The notes under the pieces: model-generated
The model's input: only the letters and a program-made list of their open reading frames with translations
Databases searched by the model: none
Told to the model about the DNA's origin: nothing
Made by a program: the position numbers and the translations under genes
In this document: one piece after another, positions 8,993-17,625 of the stretch
Layout: each line of letters opens with the position of its first letter
Position numbering within the stretch: the first letter of the stretch is position 1
Source of the DNA: Streptomyces agglomeratus
GTDB taxonomy: Bacteria; Actinomycetota; Actinomycetes; Streptomycetales; Streptomycetaceae
Direction: 5' to 3'
Assembly: GCF_001746415.1 (NCBI RefSeq)
Contig: NZ_MEHJ01000001.1
Coordinates: forward strand, 5,400,501-5,464,500
DNA length: 64,000 nt

Positions 8993-10033
8993 TCAGCGGG
9001 TGGTGACCGGTTCGAGGGTCATCGGCTGGATCTTGCCCTCCAGCATCGCCCCGAGGCCCAGTACCGAGCAGACGTCGGGCCGCTCCGCGATGTGCACCGG
9101 CATCCCGGTCGCGTCCCGCAGCATCTGGTCGAGACCCGGCAGCAGCGCGCTGCCGCCGACCATCATGATGCCCCGGTCGGCGAGGTCGGCCACGAGGTCG
9201 GGCGGGCAGTCCCGCAGCACCTTGCCGATGCCGTCGAGCACGGCGGTGAGCGGCGTGTGGATGGCCTGGCGCACGGCGGCGGTGTCGACGTGCACGGAAC
9301 GGGCGAGGCCGGTGGCCACGTCCCGGCCGTGGATCTCGGTGGACGCGGGGCCCTCCGCGGTCAGGCCGTTTCCGCGCAGTGCGAGCTGGAGGGGACGTAC
9401 GGACTGGCTCGGCAGCATCAGCTCGTGCTGCTGGCGCAGGTGCTGGATCACCGCGTGGTCGATGGCGTTGCCGCCGATCGGGATCCGCTCGGCGGTGACG
9501 ATGGAGCCGAGCGAGAGCACCGCGACCTGGGTGGCCGCCGCCCCGCACATCATGATCATGGTGGCCGAGGGCTGCTCCACGGGCAGCCCGCAGCCGACGG
9601 CCGCGGCGATGAGGGTGTCGACGAGTTCGACGCGGCGCGCGCCGAGGCCGATGAGGGTTTCCACGGTCGCGCGCTGGGCGAGCGGGTCGCTGTCGTGCGG
9701 CGTGCAGGCGGCGGCGCGCAGCCGCGGCTTGCGGCGGAGCTGGCGCCGGAGCTTCTCCCCGATGAGATGGCGCAGCATGCGCTGCGCCATCTCGATGTCG
9801 ACGACGGTGCCGCCGGAGACGGGGCGTACGACGCGGATGTAGTCGGGCGTACGGCCCGTCATCTGTTCGGCGAGGGCACCGACGGCGATGAGCGCGCCGG
9901 TGCGGGTGTTGACGGCGGCCACACTCGGCTCGTCGACGACGAGCCCCACACCCTTCACGAAAACCCGGGTCCTGGCGGCCCCGAGATCGACGGCGATATG
10001 GCAACGGCGCAACTGCTCAAGACTGACGGTCAC
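8993..10033 (-). CDS. mbl: MreB-like actin homologue Mbl (divergent)
   Basis: 346-residue bacterial actin-fold protein. The phosphate-1 loop (IAVDLGAARTRVFVKG) and the C-terminal adenosine-binding region (MMVGGSALLPGLDQML) are recognisable. The phosphate-2 loop, normally DxGGGTTD in MreB, reads CGAAATQ here, so nucleotide hydrolysis is doubtful. Streptomyces Mbl is known to be a divergent MreB paralogue acting in aerial hyphae and spore-wall integrity. The neighbouring order (tRNA-Asn, GAF protein, mbl) fits that locus as remembered. There is no mreC/mreD next to it. The GAF pseudokinase gene follows 28 bp downstream. Confidence 0.85.
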   Translation of the reverse strand: MTVSLEQLRRCHIAVDLGAARTRVFVKGVGLVVDEPSVAAVNTRTGALIAVGALAEQMTGRTPDYIRVVRPVSGGTVVDIEMAQRMLRHLIGEKLRRQLRRKPRLRAAACTPHDSDPLAQRATVETLIGLGARRVELVDTLIAAAVGCGLPVEQPSATMIMMCGAAATQVAVLSLGSIVTAERIPIGGNAIDHAVIQHLRQQHELMLPSQSVRPLQLALRGNGLTAEGPASTEIHGRDVATGLARSVHVDTAAVRQAIHTPLTAVLDGIGKVLRDCPPDLVADLADRGIMMVGGSALLPGLDQMLRDATGMPVHIAERPDVCSVLGLGAMLEGKIQPMTLEPVTTR

Positions 10034-10199
10034 GGCAGGGTCTCCCGAGAGCGCTGACGGACCGGCGGGGGTGCCGGGTCCTGCTTCGCATCGTGCGCGG
10101 CCCGGTGGCCGGGCGCGCGCTGGGTGAGCCGGTCGGGCGTACGAGCTGACGCCGTGCCAGCAGCCCGGCCGCGCCGGTGCGCCACCGGTCCGGCCGACG

Positions 10200-10787
10200 T
10201 CATGCGCCGTCAGGAAACCCCACGCGCTGGAGCAGACCCCAGGTGAACTCGGCCACGCAGGGTTTACCGCCGGGCAGCGTCAGCGCCAGCCGCCAGCGGG
10301 TGGGCGCCGTTCCCTCCATCGGGCGAGCCGGCGGGAAGGCACGGGCCGCCTCGTCGACGGTGCACGACCACGGGCGCAGGTCGTCGGCCGTACGCAGCTC
10401 GGGGGCCTGGGTGCCGGGGGCGCGGACCAGCCATTCGTTCCATACGCCGCCGCCCGGCGCGGTGAGCACCTCGAAGCGCAGGCCGGGCCACAGCGGCACC
10501 GGCCAGGCCAGGGCGTCGCACTCCAGGTCGCCGATTCTGCGGCGTACGGACGTCTCGGGCGCCCCCAGCACCGAGCGGTAGCGCGCCACCGAGCCGCGTG
10601 CCCGGGGCGAACGCACCATGGCCTGCCAGCGCCGGTTGGCCTCGCGCATCCGCGCGAGCGTCACCCCCAGCTCGCGGCGGGCGTCCTCGACCAGCTCGGG
10701 CTGGTGGTCGGCCATCCGGCGCAACAGGACCAGCTGGAAGTCGAGCGGCCCGAAGGGAGGGGTGCCCGTAGATGTGCCCGTTCGCAT
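10200..10787 (-). CDS. Hypothetical protein
   Basis: 195 residues, soluble, of unknown function. The ATG at 10787 is preferred over an upstream in-frame ATG at 10838 because AGGA lies 7 bases before it. The N-terminal half is rich in Arg and helical (residues 20-75), and the C-terminal half is Trp-rich with beta-like segments (WPVPLWPGLRFEV, WNEWLV). No signal peptide, membrane helix or known motif is seen. It diverges from the SCO2400-family gene and lies 166 bp upstream of mbl on the same strand. Confidence 0.6.
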   Translation of the reverse strand: MRTGTSTGTPPFGPLDFQLVLLRRMADHQPELVEDARRELGVTLARMREANRRWQAMVRSPRARGSVARYRSVLGAPETSVRRRIGDLECDALAWPVPLWPGLRFEVLTAPGGGVWNEWLVRAPGTQAPELRTADDLRPWSCTVDEAARAFPPARPMEGTAPTRWRLALTLPGGKPCVAEFTWGLLQRVGFPDGA

Positions 10788-10899
10788 ACGTCCATCCTGC
10801 CCCGCAGGGCTGACACGCCGAGGAATACGCGCTTCCACACAGGATCCTCACAGCTCCGGCTCCCGATGTTGACCCTCGGCCGCATAATCTGCGGGCGCC

Positions 10900-11967
10900 A
10901 TGGACTACTGCTACTCCTGCCGCAGGCACCTCAACGGCGCGCTGGCCTGCGCCGGATGCGGAGCCCCCGTCGGTGAACTCGGCCACGCCGCCCCCGGGGG
11001 CCACGCCGTGCCCGCGGCGCCCTCCGGACACGACGTCCGTCACGGCGGGAGCGCTCCCGGCGCGTACGGAGTCCATGAGGTGCCGGCCCATGAGGTGCCC
11101 GGAGCTCGCGGGGCCTATGGGATGTCGGCGGCTCACGGGTCCTATGAGGCGCAGGATGCCTACGGCGTTCCTGAGGTGCCCGATGCCTACGGTGCTCCTG
11201 AGGTGCCCGATGCCTACGGTGCCGCTGGTGTCGCCGGGGATTCTGACGATCACGGCTACGACGTTCCCGGGACGGAGCCCGACGCCTACGGCGGTGACGC
11301 GGCGGACGCCGGGCCCGACGACGACGCCGCGCCCGACGGCGCCTCGGAGCCCGTGGGCCCCGGCCGCGCCGCCCGGCGTACGGAGCGGGCCCGCGGCAGC
11401 GGCCGCAGGGCGCACCGGCGGCGCGGCCGCAAGATGGTGCTCGTGGGGATGGGGCTCGTGCTGGCCGGCGGTGCGCTGAGCCTGGCCGAGCTCGCCACGG
11501 AGTCCGGGGGCGCGGGGTGGGTCTCCAGAGCCGTGAACGGCGAGGACGAGGACGACGGCGAGGACGAGGGCGGCACGGGCGGGCCGGCCCCGGCCGGTGA
11601 CGGTGCGAGCGACGGCACCACCGGCACCGTGGGCGCGGAGGCGGAACCGTCGGCGTCCGGGCCCAGTGCGTCCAAGTCCGCGTCGGCCTCCGCCTCGGCG
11701 AAGGGCTCGCCGTCCGCCAAGCCCTCGCAGTCCGCCTCGGTGAAGGCCACGGCCACGTCGCAGGCCGCCGTCCCGGAGCCGGGGTCCCCGTCCGGCGAGG
11801 CGCCGCCGGAGCCCGGAGGCGGCCCGTCGTCCGCACCCGCGCCCGAGCAGCCGGCCCCGCCGCCGCCCCCGGCGTCGTCCGCGGACCCGGGCCCCGCGCC
11901 GCAGCCGACGCCGGATCCGACGCCGACCCAGGACGACTGCGACCGGTTCCTGTGGTGGTGCGGCTGA
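10900..11967 (+). CDS. SCO2400-family zinc-ribbon, single-pass membrane protein
   Basis: 355 residues. A CxxC...CxxC zinc ribbon (CYSC at residues 4-7, CAGC near residue 21) opens the protein. An acidic Ala/Pro/Tyr-rich region with short DAYG repeats follows, then a basic patch (about residues 165-180), one membrane helix (about 182-202) and a long Ser/Pro/Ala-rich tail ending CDRFLWWCG. This layout matches what I know as the SCO2400 family of Streptomyces, whose function is unknown. The tail is expected outside the cell and the zinc ribbon inside. Repeats in the coding sequence at about 11150-11225 encode tandem DAYG-xPEVP units. Confidence 0.75.
   Translation: MDYCYSCRRHLNGALACAGCGAPVGELGHAAPGGHAVPAAPSGHDVRHGGSAPGAYGVHEVPAHEVPGARGAYGMSAAHGSYEAQDAYGVPEVPDAYGAPEVPDAYGAAGVAGDSDDHGYDVPGTEPDAYGGDAADAGPDDDAAPDGASEPVGPGRAARRTERARGSGRRAHRRRGRKMVLVGMGLVLAGGALSLAELATESGGAGWVSRAVNGEDEDDGEDEGGTGGPAPAGDGASDGTTGTVGAEAEPSASGPSASKSASASASAKGSPSAKPSQSASVKATATSQAAVPEPGSPSGEAPPEPGGGPSSAPAPEQPAPPPPPASSADPGPAPQPTPDPTPTQDDCDRFLWWCG
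11152..11226 (+). repeat. Short in-frame tandem repeat in the SCO2400-family gene
   Basis: About three copies of a 30-base unit encode DAYGxPEVP-type peptides (the copies near 11156, 11186 and 11210 vary in length). Synonymous differences are few, so the copies look recently duplicated. Confidence 0.6.
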
Positions 11968-12007
11968 GGCGTGGCCCGGCCGGTCCTGCCCGGCCCGGCG
12001 GGCGCGG

Positions 12008-12448
12008 TCAGTTCCCGAGCATCCGCCGCAGCAGGTCGCGCAGTGCCGTGCGCTCGTCGGCCGACAGTTCACCGAGCGGCTCGCGCGCGAAGTCCAGCGA
12101 CTCGCGCAGCCGCGCCGCGGTGCGCCGCCCGTCCTCGGTGGCGGCGGCGAGCTTGACGCGCCGGTCGGCCGGGTCGGGCTGCCGCGCGACCAGGCCGCGC
12201 GCCTCCAGCCGGTCGACGATCCCCGTGATGTTCGACGGCTCGCACTTCAATTTCATGGCGATGCGCCGCATGGGCATCGCCTCGGTGGACAGCAGACCCA
12301 GCACGCGCGCCTGAGCGCCGGTGAGGGCGTGCTGGGCGGCCGCCTCGTCGTACTCCTCGTGGTACCGGGAGACGACCTCGCCGATGAGCTCGACGACTTC
12401 GAGGGTCAGGGGGTCTGTGCGCGGGGGCATGGAGTCCATCGTACCCAT
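12008..12448 (-). CDS. MarR-family transcriptional regulator
   Basis: Up to 146 residues (starts possible at 12448, 12439 or 12430; none has a strong ribosome-binding site). A winged-helix core spans about residues 35-105, with recognition helix CEPSNITGIVDRLE and wing PADRRVKL. MarR proteins repress divergent genes and respond to small phenolics or oxidants. The only cysteine is in the recognition helix. The N-terminal redox Cys of OhrR is absent, so it should not be called OhrR despite the ohr gene nearby. It diverges from the oxidoreductase, with two matching 13-bp sites between them. Confidence 0.88.
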   Translation of the reverse strand: MGTMDSMPPRTDPLTLEVVELIGEVVSRYHEEYDEAAAQHALTGAQARVLGLLSTEAMPMRRIAMKLKCEPSNITGIVDRLEARGLVARQPDPADRRVKLAAATEDGRRTAARLRESLDFAREPLGELSADERTALRDLLRRMLGN

Positions 12449-12452
12449 TTAC

Positions 12453-12498
12453 TTGACAACGTGAAATATCCAGGAGCATGGTTGTTTCATTACGTGAA
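12453..12498. promoter_or_regulatory. Candidate MarR operator: two related 13-bp sites
   Basis: TTGACAACGTGAA (12453-12465) and TTCATTACGTGAA (12486-12498) share TTnAnnACGTGAA, and each is a partial palindrome (TT[C/G]A...TGAA). They are exactly 33 bp apart, about three helical turns, so both lie on the same DNA face. The first begins 5 bp upstream of the regulator's furthest ATG; the second ends 24 bp before the oxidoreductase start. TTGACA within site 1 could also be a -35 element. Confidence 0.6.
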
Positions 12499-12522
12499 GC
12501 TTTTTCAAGGAGGTCGCACCGC

Positions 12523-13542
12523 ATGACCGCACTGCCCACGACCGGCCGCTCCTGGCACCTCGTCGCCCGCCCGCACGGCTGGCCCAAGGCCGAGGACTTC
12601 GCGCTGCGTGAAGCTCCGGTGACGGAACCGGGCGAGGGCCGCATCCTGGTCCGCAACCTCCACTTCTCGGTCGACCCCTACATGCGCGGCCGCATGAACG
12701 ACGTGAAGTCGTACGTACCGCCGTTCAAGTTGGACCAGCCGATGGACGGCGGCGCGATCGGCGAGGTCATCGCCTCGGCCGACGAGCGCTTCGCCGTCGG
12801 TGACCACGTCCTGCACGGGCTCGGCTGGCGCGAGTACGCCGAGGTCCCCGCGAAGCACGCGACCAAGGTCGATGCCTCGCTCGCCCCGCTCTCCGCCTAC
12901 CTCGGCGTCCTGGGCATGCCGGGCCTCACCGCCTACGCGGGACTCTTCGAGGTCGCCTCCTTCAAGGAGGGCGACGCGGTCTTCGTCTCCGGCGCGGCCG
13001 GCGCCGTCGGCAGCCAGGTCGGCCAGCTGGCGAAGCTGCGGGGCGCCTCGCGCGTCATCGGCTCGGCGGGCTCCGACGAGAAGGTCAAGCACCTGGTCGA
13101 GGACCTCGGCTTCGACGCCGCCTTCAACTACAAGAACGGACCGGTCGCCGAGCAGCTGCGCGAGGCCGCGCCCGACGGCATCGACGTCTACTTCGACAAC
13201 GTCGGCGGCGACCACCTCGAAGCGGCCATCGGCTCGCTGAACGTGCACGGCCGGGCAGCCATCTGCGGCATGATCGCGCAGTACAACAACACCGAGTCCA
13301 CGCCGGGCCCGCGCAACATGGCGCTGATCATCGGCAAGCGGCTGCGGCTCCAGGGACTGCTGGTCAGCGACCACGCGGAGCTCCAGACGCAGTTCGTCGA
13401 GGAGGTCTCGGCCTGGATCCGCTCCGGCGAGCTGAAGTACAGCGAGACGGCAGTCGAGGGCATCGAGAACGGCTACGACGCGTTCGTCGGTCTCCTCCGG
13501 GGCGAGAACACCGGCAAGATGATCGTTTCGCTCACCCGATAA
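12523..13542 (+). CDS. NADP-dependent oxidoreductase, zinc-independent MDR type (curcumin/alkenal reductase-like)
   Basis: 339-residue medium-chain reductase of the leukotriene B4 12-hydroxydehydrogenase/CurA group, which reduces alpha,beta-unsaturated carbonyls with NADPH. The ATG at 12523 is chosen because AAGGAGG (12508-12514) precedes it. The catalytic-domain motif VDPYMRGRM, the nucleotide-binding loop SGAAGAVGSQVGQLAK and the substrate-side motif DVYFDNVGGD are all present. The zinc ligands of alcohol dehydrogenases are missing, as expected. It diverges from the MarR gene, and ohr follows 67 bp downstream, suggesting an electrophile or oxidant detoxification unit. Confidence 0.9.
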   Translation: MTALPTTGRSWHLVARPHGWPKAEDFALREAPVTEPGEGRILVRNLHFSVDPYMRGRMNDVKSYVPPFKLDQPMDGGAIGEVIASADERFAVGDHVLHGLGWREYAEVPAKHATKVDASLAPLSAYLGVLGMPGLTAYAGLFEVASFKEGDAVFVSGAAGAVGSQVGQLAKLRGASRVIGSAGSDEKVKHLVEDLGFDAAFNYKNGPVAEQLREAAPDGIDVYFDNVGGDHLEAAIGSLNVHGRAAICGMIAQYNNTESTPGPRNMALIIGKRLRLQGLLVSDHAELQTQFVEEVSAWIRSGELKYSETAVEGIENGYDAFVGLLRGENTGKMIVSLTR

Positions 13543-13609
13543 GCTCACCCCCAGCCGCCGCGGTCGTGGGCGCGAGTCGCGGCGTACACAGCAGGAGGAA
13601 TGCTTCAGC

Positions 13610-14038
13610 ATGACCATTCTCGACATAGACGTGAAGTACACCGCTGTCGCCACCGCCGAGAACGGCCGTGACGGCCGCGTGGCGTCGGACGACGGCAAGC
13701 TCGACGTCGTCGTCAACCCGCCCAAGGAGATGGGCGGCAGTGGCGCCGGCACCAACCCGGAGCAGCTCTTCGCCGCCGGCTACAGCGCCTGCTTCCAGGG
13801 TGCGCTGGGGGTCGTCGCGCGCAAGGAGAACGTGGACATCTCCGGCTCGACCGTGACCGCGAAGGTCGGCATCGGCTCGAACGGAAACGGCGGCTTCGGC
13901 CTTGAGGTGGCGCTCTCCGCGCACATCCCGACCGTGGACGAGGCCACCGCGCTGGATCTGCTGGAGAAGGCGCACCAGGTGTGCCCGTACTCCAACGCGA
14001 CCCGCGGCAACATCAAGGTCGACCTGGCCGTCGTCTGA
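13610..14038 (+). CDS. ohr: Organic hydroperoxide resistance protein (Ohr, OsmC family)
   Basis: 142-residue Ohr thiol peroxidase, which reduces organic and fatty-acid hydroperoxides using lipoylated proteins. The catalytic Cys61 (YSACFQGAL) and resolving Cys125 (HQVCPYSNATRGN) are in the canonical positions, and Arg20 and Glu51 match the active-site Arg and Glu. Length fits Ohr proper, not OsmC. A GGAGG-like site precedes the ATG. It follows the reductase on the same strand, and a strong terminator comes after it. Confidence 0.95.
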   Translation: MTILDIDVKYTAVATAENGRDGRVASDDGKLDVVVNPPKEMGGSGAGTNPEQLFAAGYSACFQGALGVVARKENVDISGSTVTAKVGIGSNGNGGFGLEVALSAHIPTVDEATALDLLEKAHQVCPYSNATRGNIKVDLAVV

Positions 14039-14070
14039 CGTCTGCCGGGACGCGGAGCACCGCTGACCTG

Positions 14071-14104
14071 AAAGGCCGCACCCCGTCCAAGGGGTGCGGC
14101 CTTT
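14071..14104 (+). terminator. Terminator after ohr
   Basis: A perfect 14-bp stem (14071-14084 with 14091-14104; AAAGGCCGCACCCC and its complement) has a 6-base loop and a short T-run. It is located 33 bp after ohr. Confidence 0.9.
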
Positions 14105-14227
14105 CGCGGTCGTTTTCGCAGTCGCTTCGGCTTTCGCGGGCGGCCAGGACCAGCAGCCTCGCGGGCGGACGTCCTGGCCCACGCCGCCCGGTCATTGAGT
14201 GACGGCCGCCGGGGAAATGTTCCCGAC

Positions 14228-16813
14228 TCAGCCGGCCGCGACGACCAGTGCCCGGCCGAGCTGCGCGTATGCGCCCTTCGGGTGCGCCCGGAACAGCGGT
14301 TCCGTACCGAACAGCACGACCTCCGCGCCGCCCTTCGCCGACGTACCGCTGACCACGGCCGCCTTGCCCGCCGCGTCACCGGGACCGCCGCTGCCGTCCC
14401 CGGCCGCCCGCCAGTGGCCGGACACGAGCGGGTTGCCCGCGCCGTACGACTGGTCGGCGCGGACGCCGGGACCGAGGTCGGTGAACCACATCGGCGAGTA
14501 GACGAAGGTGTGCGCGGGCGCGCCGCCGGTCACCGCGCCGCCCGCGTTGACGACCCGGACGACGCCGTTCGCGTCCCCGTTGCCCTCGACCGGCTTCGCC
14601 GCCAGCAGGCCGGCCTCGGAGTTGAACGCGGCTCCCGCCGCGCCCCGGCCGACCACGCCGCCGCCACCGCTCAGGAACGCGTCGAGCGCGCCGCGCGCGG
14701 CCGCGTCGAGCTTCCCGTACTCCAGCCCGGACGACACGAACAGGACGTCCGCCTTCGCCCAGTCGAAGCCCGAGTTGAGCGCCGCCGTCGAGACCGGCAG
14801 CACCTCGAAGCCCATCTCGCGCAGCGCGAACAGCTCACCGGGGGTGACCGCCGCCGCGACCCGCGTGCGGTGCAGCGTGCCCGTACTCCTGGCCTTGGTG
14901 GCGCGGAAGGCGACGCCGTACCGGTCCGCCAGTGCGGCGGCCTTCTTACGGGCGGAGGCCGGCACGAGCGCGCTGCCGTCGGCCGTACGCCGCACCTCCA
15001 CCCCGTCCCGGAGCAGGGAGTTCAGCGCGGCCAGCTCCTTCGGGTCGTCGAGCCGCAGCCGGAGCGCGCCGCGCGGAGCGACGTAGCCGGCCGGCGACGC
15101 GGCCTGGACCGTACGCCCCGCCACGTCCACGCCGCCCGAAGCGCTGCGCACCTTCTCCACGCTCGCGCCCCACAGCAGGCCGAGGCTCCAGCCCGAGATG
15201 TCGTACATCGTCGAGACGTCCGCGCTGATGTCCCGGCCCTCGTGCAGGATCACATTGGCCAGGCCGCGCTTGGGCTGGCGCATGTCGACGACGTACGACC
15301 CCGCCTCGTACGACCGGCCGCCGAGGCGGAAGTCCCGGTGGGCGCGCCGCACGCGCACGTCATTGGCGACGAGGTGGTCGACGAGCCGGGCCGCGGCCGT
15401 CGCGGAGCGCTGGCCCCGGCCGGCCGGGACGACGTACGCCCGCGGGAAGTCCGTCGTGTAGACGTCCTCCGGTCCGATCCCGGGCACGCCCGGAACGGTC
15501 TCCGCCGACACCGGCACCTGCGCGGCTCCCGCCGCGCCGCGCCGGAACGTCTCGATCTGGTCGGCCACGACCGAGGACCGGTTCTCGGCCGTGTAGGTGA
15601 GCGTCGCGCGCATCGCCGCACCCGCGATGTCGGTGTTGACGGCCGCCCTGCGGCGCAGCTCAGCGACCGGAAGGGTGTCGTACGCGCGGTTGTTGACCTG
15701 CATCGGGAACTCGATCGTGTGCGCCGCGACCGCGCCCTGGAACGGCATGTACTGCGGCGTGAAGATCGGCGGCCAGTCGTCCCAGCCCTCCTCCTGGTCG
15801 CGGAAGGGGATGACGGCGGGCTCGACGCCGTCCTTCGCCGGCGTGTAACCGAGACCGTTGACGGCGCGTTCCATGCCGAGCGCGTTGGCGTAGGAGTTCT
15901 TGAGGAAGAGGTCGTACTCGTAGTTCTCGCCGTGCGGCGGGGTCGTCGGCTCGATGAGCGTGCCGTTGACGTACCCGTGCAGGTCGATCATGACGGCCGG
16001 CTGCTTGTCGATGGCGATCCGCCGGATCGCGCGCGCCTCGGGCTGGGTCGCGGTGATGAAGTCCCGGTTGAGGTCGAACCCGTTGGCGTTGGCGCGGGTG
16101 CCGGCGATCCGCCCGTCGGGATTGGCCGTGACGTTGAAGTGGACACGCGTCTTGGCCAGCAGATCGGCGGTCTTGCGGTCCTTCGCCTTCGCCAGGTCCC
16201 CGATGAGCTTCAGGGCTGCGTCCGTGCCCTCCCACTCGTTGCCGTGGATGTTGTTGTTGATGAACACGGGTGCTTTGTAGGCCGTCTTGATACGACGGTC
16301 CTTCGCGGCGGCCGCGGGGGCGTTCTCGATCAGCTCGCGCATCCGCTCCTGCTCCCGCGCCTCGCGGTCGCTCTCCGGCGCGGTGACGGTCACCAGGTAC
16401 AGCTCGTGCCCGCCGGCCGACCGCCCGGCGACCTCGACGCTGACCCGGTCGCCCAGTTTCTGCAACGTGTTGAGGGCCGGGGCGATCGAGTGGTACGGCG
16501 TGAGCCCCAGCTTTATCGACTTGTCGGCCGGATTCGGCGCGGGCGGGGTGAGGTGCGTACGGCGCGGGTACCCGGCGCCCTTGCGCGGCGCGGCGGCCGT
16601 CGACCGTCCGCCGTCCAGCGCCTGCGCGGCCGCGTCCGCAGGAGTGCGGGCCGCCTGCCCCTGGCCGGTGGCCCGCTCCCGGTGCACGCCGTCCCCGGCG
16701 CCGCCGCCGGTCCCGGGCGGACCGGGCTGTGCGGTGGCGGTGACGGGGAAGAGCAGGACCGCGCTCGCCATGGCGGTCGTGAGGAGGAGGGGTCTCGGTA
16801 TGCCTGTGCCCAT
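14228..16813 (-). CDS. Secreted M14-family zinc metallocarboxypeptidase
   Basis: 861-residue exported peptidase. The signal peptide spans about 1-29 (ends VTATAQ), and a Pro/Ala/Arg-rich propeptide-like segment runs to about residue 90. The M14 domain has zinc ligands His190 and Glu193 (NNIHGNEWEG) and His279 (DLHGYVNG), with the catalytic Glu in HTIEFP (Glu368). About 450 residues follow the catalytic domain; they contain a hydrophobic-repeat region and a glutamine-amidotransferase-like stretch (DWAKADVLFVSSGLEYG). This long form is typical of actinobacterial M14 proteins. Substrate is unknown; growth on peptides or peptidoglycan turnover are both possible. It is transcribed alone. Confidence 0.9.
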   Translation of the reverse strand: MGTGIPRPLLLTTAMASAVLLFPVTATAQPGPPGTGGGAGDGVHRERATGQGQAARTPADAAAQALDGGRSTAAAPRKGAGYPRRTHLTPPAPNPADKSIKLGLTPYHSIAPALNTLQKLGDRVSVEVAGRSAGGHELYLVTVTAPESDREAREQERMRELIENAPAAAAKDRRIKTAYKAPVFINNNIHGNEWEGTDAALKLIGDLAKAKDRKTADLLAKTRVHFNVTANPDGRIAGTRANANGFDLNRDFITATQPEARAIRRIAIDKQPAVMIDLHGYVNGTLIEPTTPPHGENYEYDLFLKNSYANALGMERAVNGLGYTPAKDGVEPAVIPFRDQEEGWDDWPPIFTPQYMPFQGAVAAHTIEFPMQVNNRAYDTLPVAELRRRAAVNTDIAGAAMRATLTYTAENRSSVVADQIETFRRGAAGAAQVPVSAETVPGVPGIGPEDVYTTDFPRAYVVPAGRGQRSATAAARLVDHLVANDVRVRRAHRDFRLGGRSYEAGSYVVDMRQPKRGLANVILHEGRDISADVSTMYDISGWSLGLLWGASVEKVRSASGGVDVAGRTVQAASPAGYVAPRGALRLRLDDPKELAALNSLLRDGVEVRRTADGSALVPASARKKAAALADRYGVAFRATKARSTGTLHRTRVAAAVTPGELFALREMGFEVLPVSTAALNSGFDWAKADVLFVSSGLEYGKLDAAARGALDAFLSGGGGVVGRGAAGAAFNSEAGLLAAKPVEGNGDANGVVRVVNAGGAVTGGAPAHTFVYSPMWFTDLGPGVRADQSYGAGNPLVSGHWRAAGDGSGGPGDAAGKAAVVSGTSAKGGAEVVLFGTEPLFRAHPKGAYAQLGRALVVAAG

Positions 16814-17054
16814 GCGTGTGTCTCCGGGTGCGTCGGAAGCGATCAGAGAAGATCGGTAAGCAGGGGTCTACCCGGTGAATCCCGGTACGACAAGGGGGCG
16901 TTGAGGCCGGTGCCGGCCCGGGCCAGCCGGCTCGCGTGGGCCCCGTACCAAGCCGTCGGGACCGCGACGGTCGCTCCCGCCGGACCGGTCGGGTCCCGCG
17001 GACGGTCCCCGGAACGCACATGACGAGCGCGGCCATGCCTTGTACGGTCCCCCC

Positions 17055-17621
17055 ATGCCGCCGACGCCGTCCTCGCCCCCGCCCGGCTCCCCGCCCCCGC
17101 CCCTGCCTCCCTCCGTGCACCTGACGCGCCTGCGTGCGGAGCACGCCCGGGCCGTGCTCGCCTTCGAGCGGGAGAACCGCGCCTACTTCGCGCGTTCCAT
17201 ACCCGACCGGGGCGACGACTACTTCGCCCACTTCGACTCCCGGCACGCCGCCCTGCTCGCCGAGCAGGAAACCGGCGCGTGCCACTTTCACCTCCTCCTC
17301 GACGACCACGGCGACGTACTCGGCCGCGTCAACCTGGTCGACGTCAACCTGGTCGACGACACGGACTCGACCGCCGACCTCGGCTATCGCGTCGCCGAGC
17401 GCGCTGCCGGACGCGGCCTGGCCGGAGCAGCCGTACGCGAGATCCGCGCCCGCGCCGCGACCGACTACGGCCTCACGGCTCTCACCGCCGCCACCACGCT
17501 CGACAACCCCGCCTCGCGCGCCGTCCTGACCCGCAACGGCTTCGTCCCGGTCGGCGACATCGACCTGGGCGGGCGGCCGGGTACGCGGTATCAGCTCCGC
17601 CTGGGCCAGTGGATAGGCTGA
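17055..17621 (+). CDS. GNAT N-acetyltransferase, RimJ/RimL type
   Basis: 188-residue acetyltransferase using acetyl-CoA, possibly on protein N-termini or small molecules. A Pro-rich leader of about 25 residues precedes the fold. Acetyl-CoA loop residues are seen in DLGYRVAERAAGRGLAGAA, and the C-terminal motif NPASRAVLTRNGFVPVGD is characteristic of RimJ/RimL-like proteins. ATG 17055 is chosen; a TTG 15 bases upstream is in frame but less likely. The EI24 gene starts 4 bp after its stop. Confidence 0.85.
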   Translation: MPPTPSSPPPGSPPPPLPPSVHLTRLRAEHARAVLAFERENRAYFARSIPDRGDDYFAHFDSRHAALLAEQETGACHFHLLLDDHGDVLGRVNLVDVNLVDDTDSTADLGYRVAERAAGRGLAGAAVREIRARAATDYGLTALTAATTLDNPASRAVLTRNGFVPVGDIDLGGRPGTRYQLRLGQWIG

Positions 17622-17625
17622 AGCC

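Noticed and set aside
13610..14038. Calling the nearby MarR gene ohrR because ohr is downstream
   Set aside because: OhrR has a redox Cys near its N-terminus. This protein has none, and its only Cys is in the recognition helix.
14195..17023. 942-codon open frame on the plus strand opposite the M14 peptidase
   Set aside because: Arg/Val-rich antisense of a protein with intact zinc ligands and signal peptide; no start signal and no homology-like motif.
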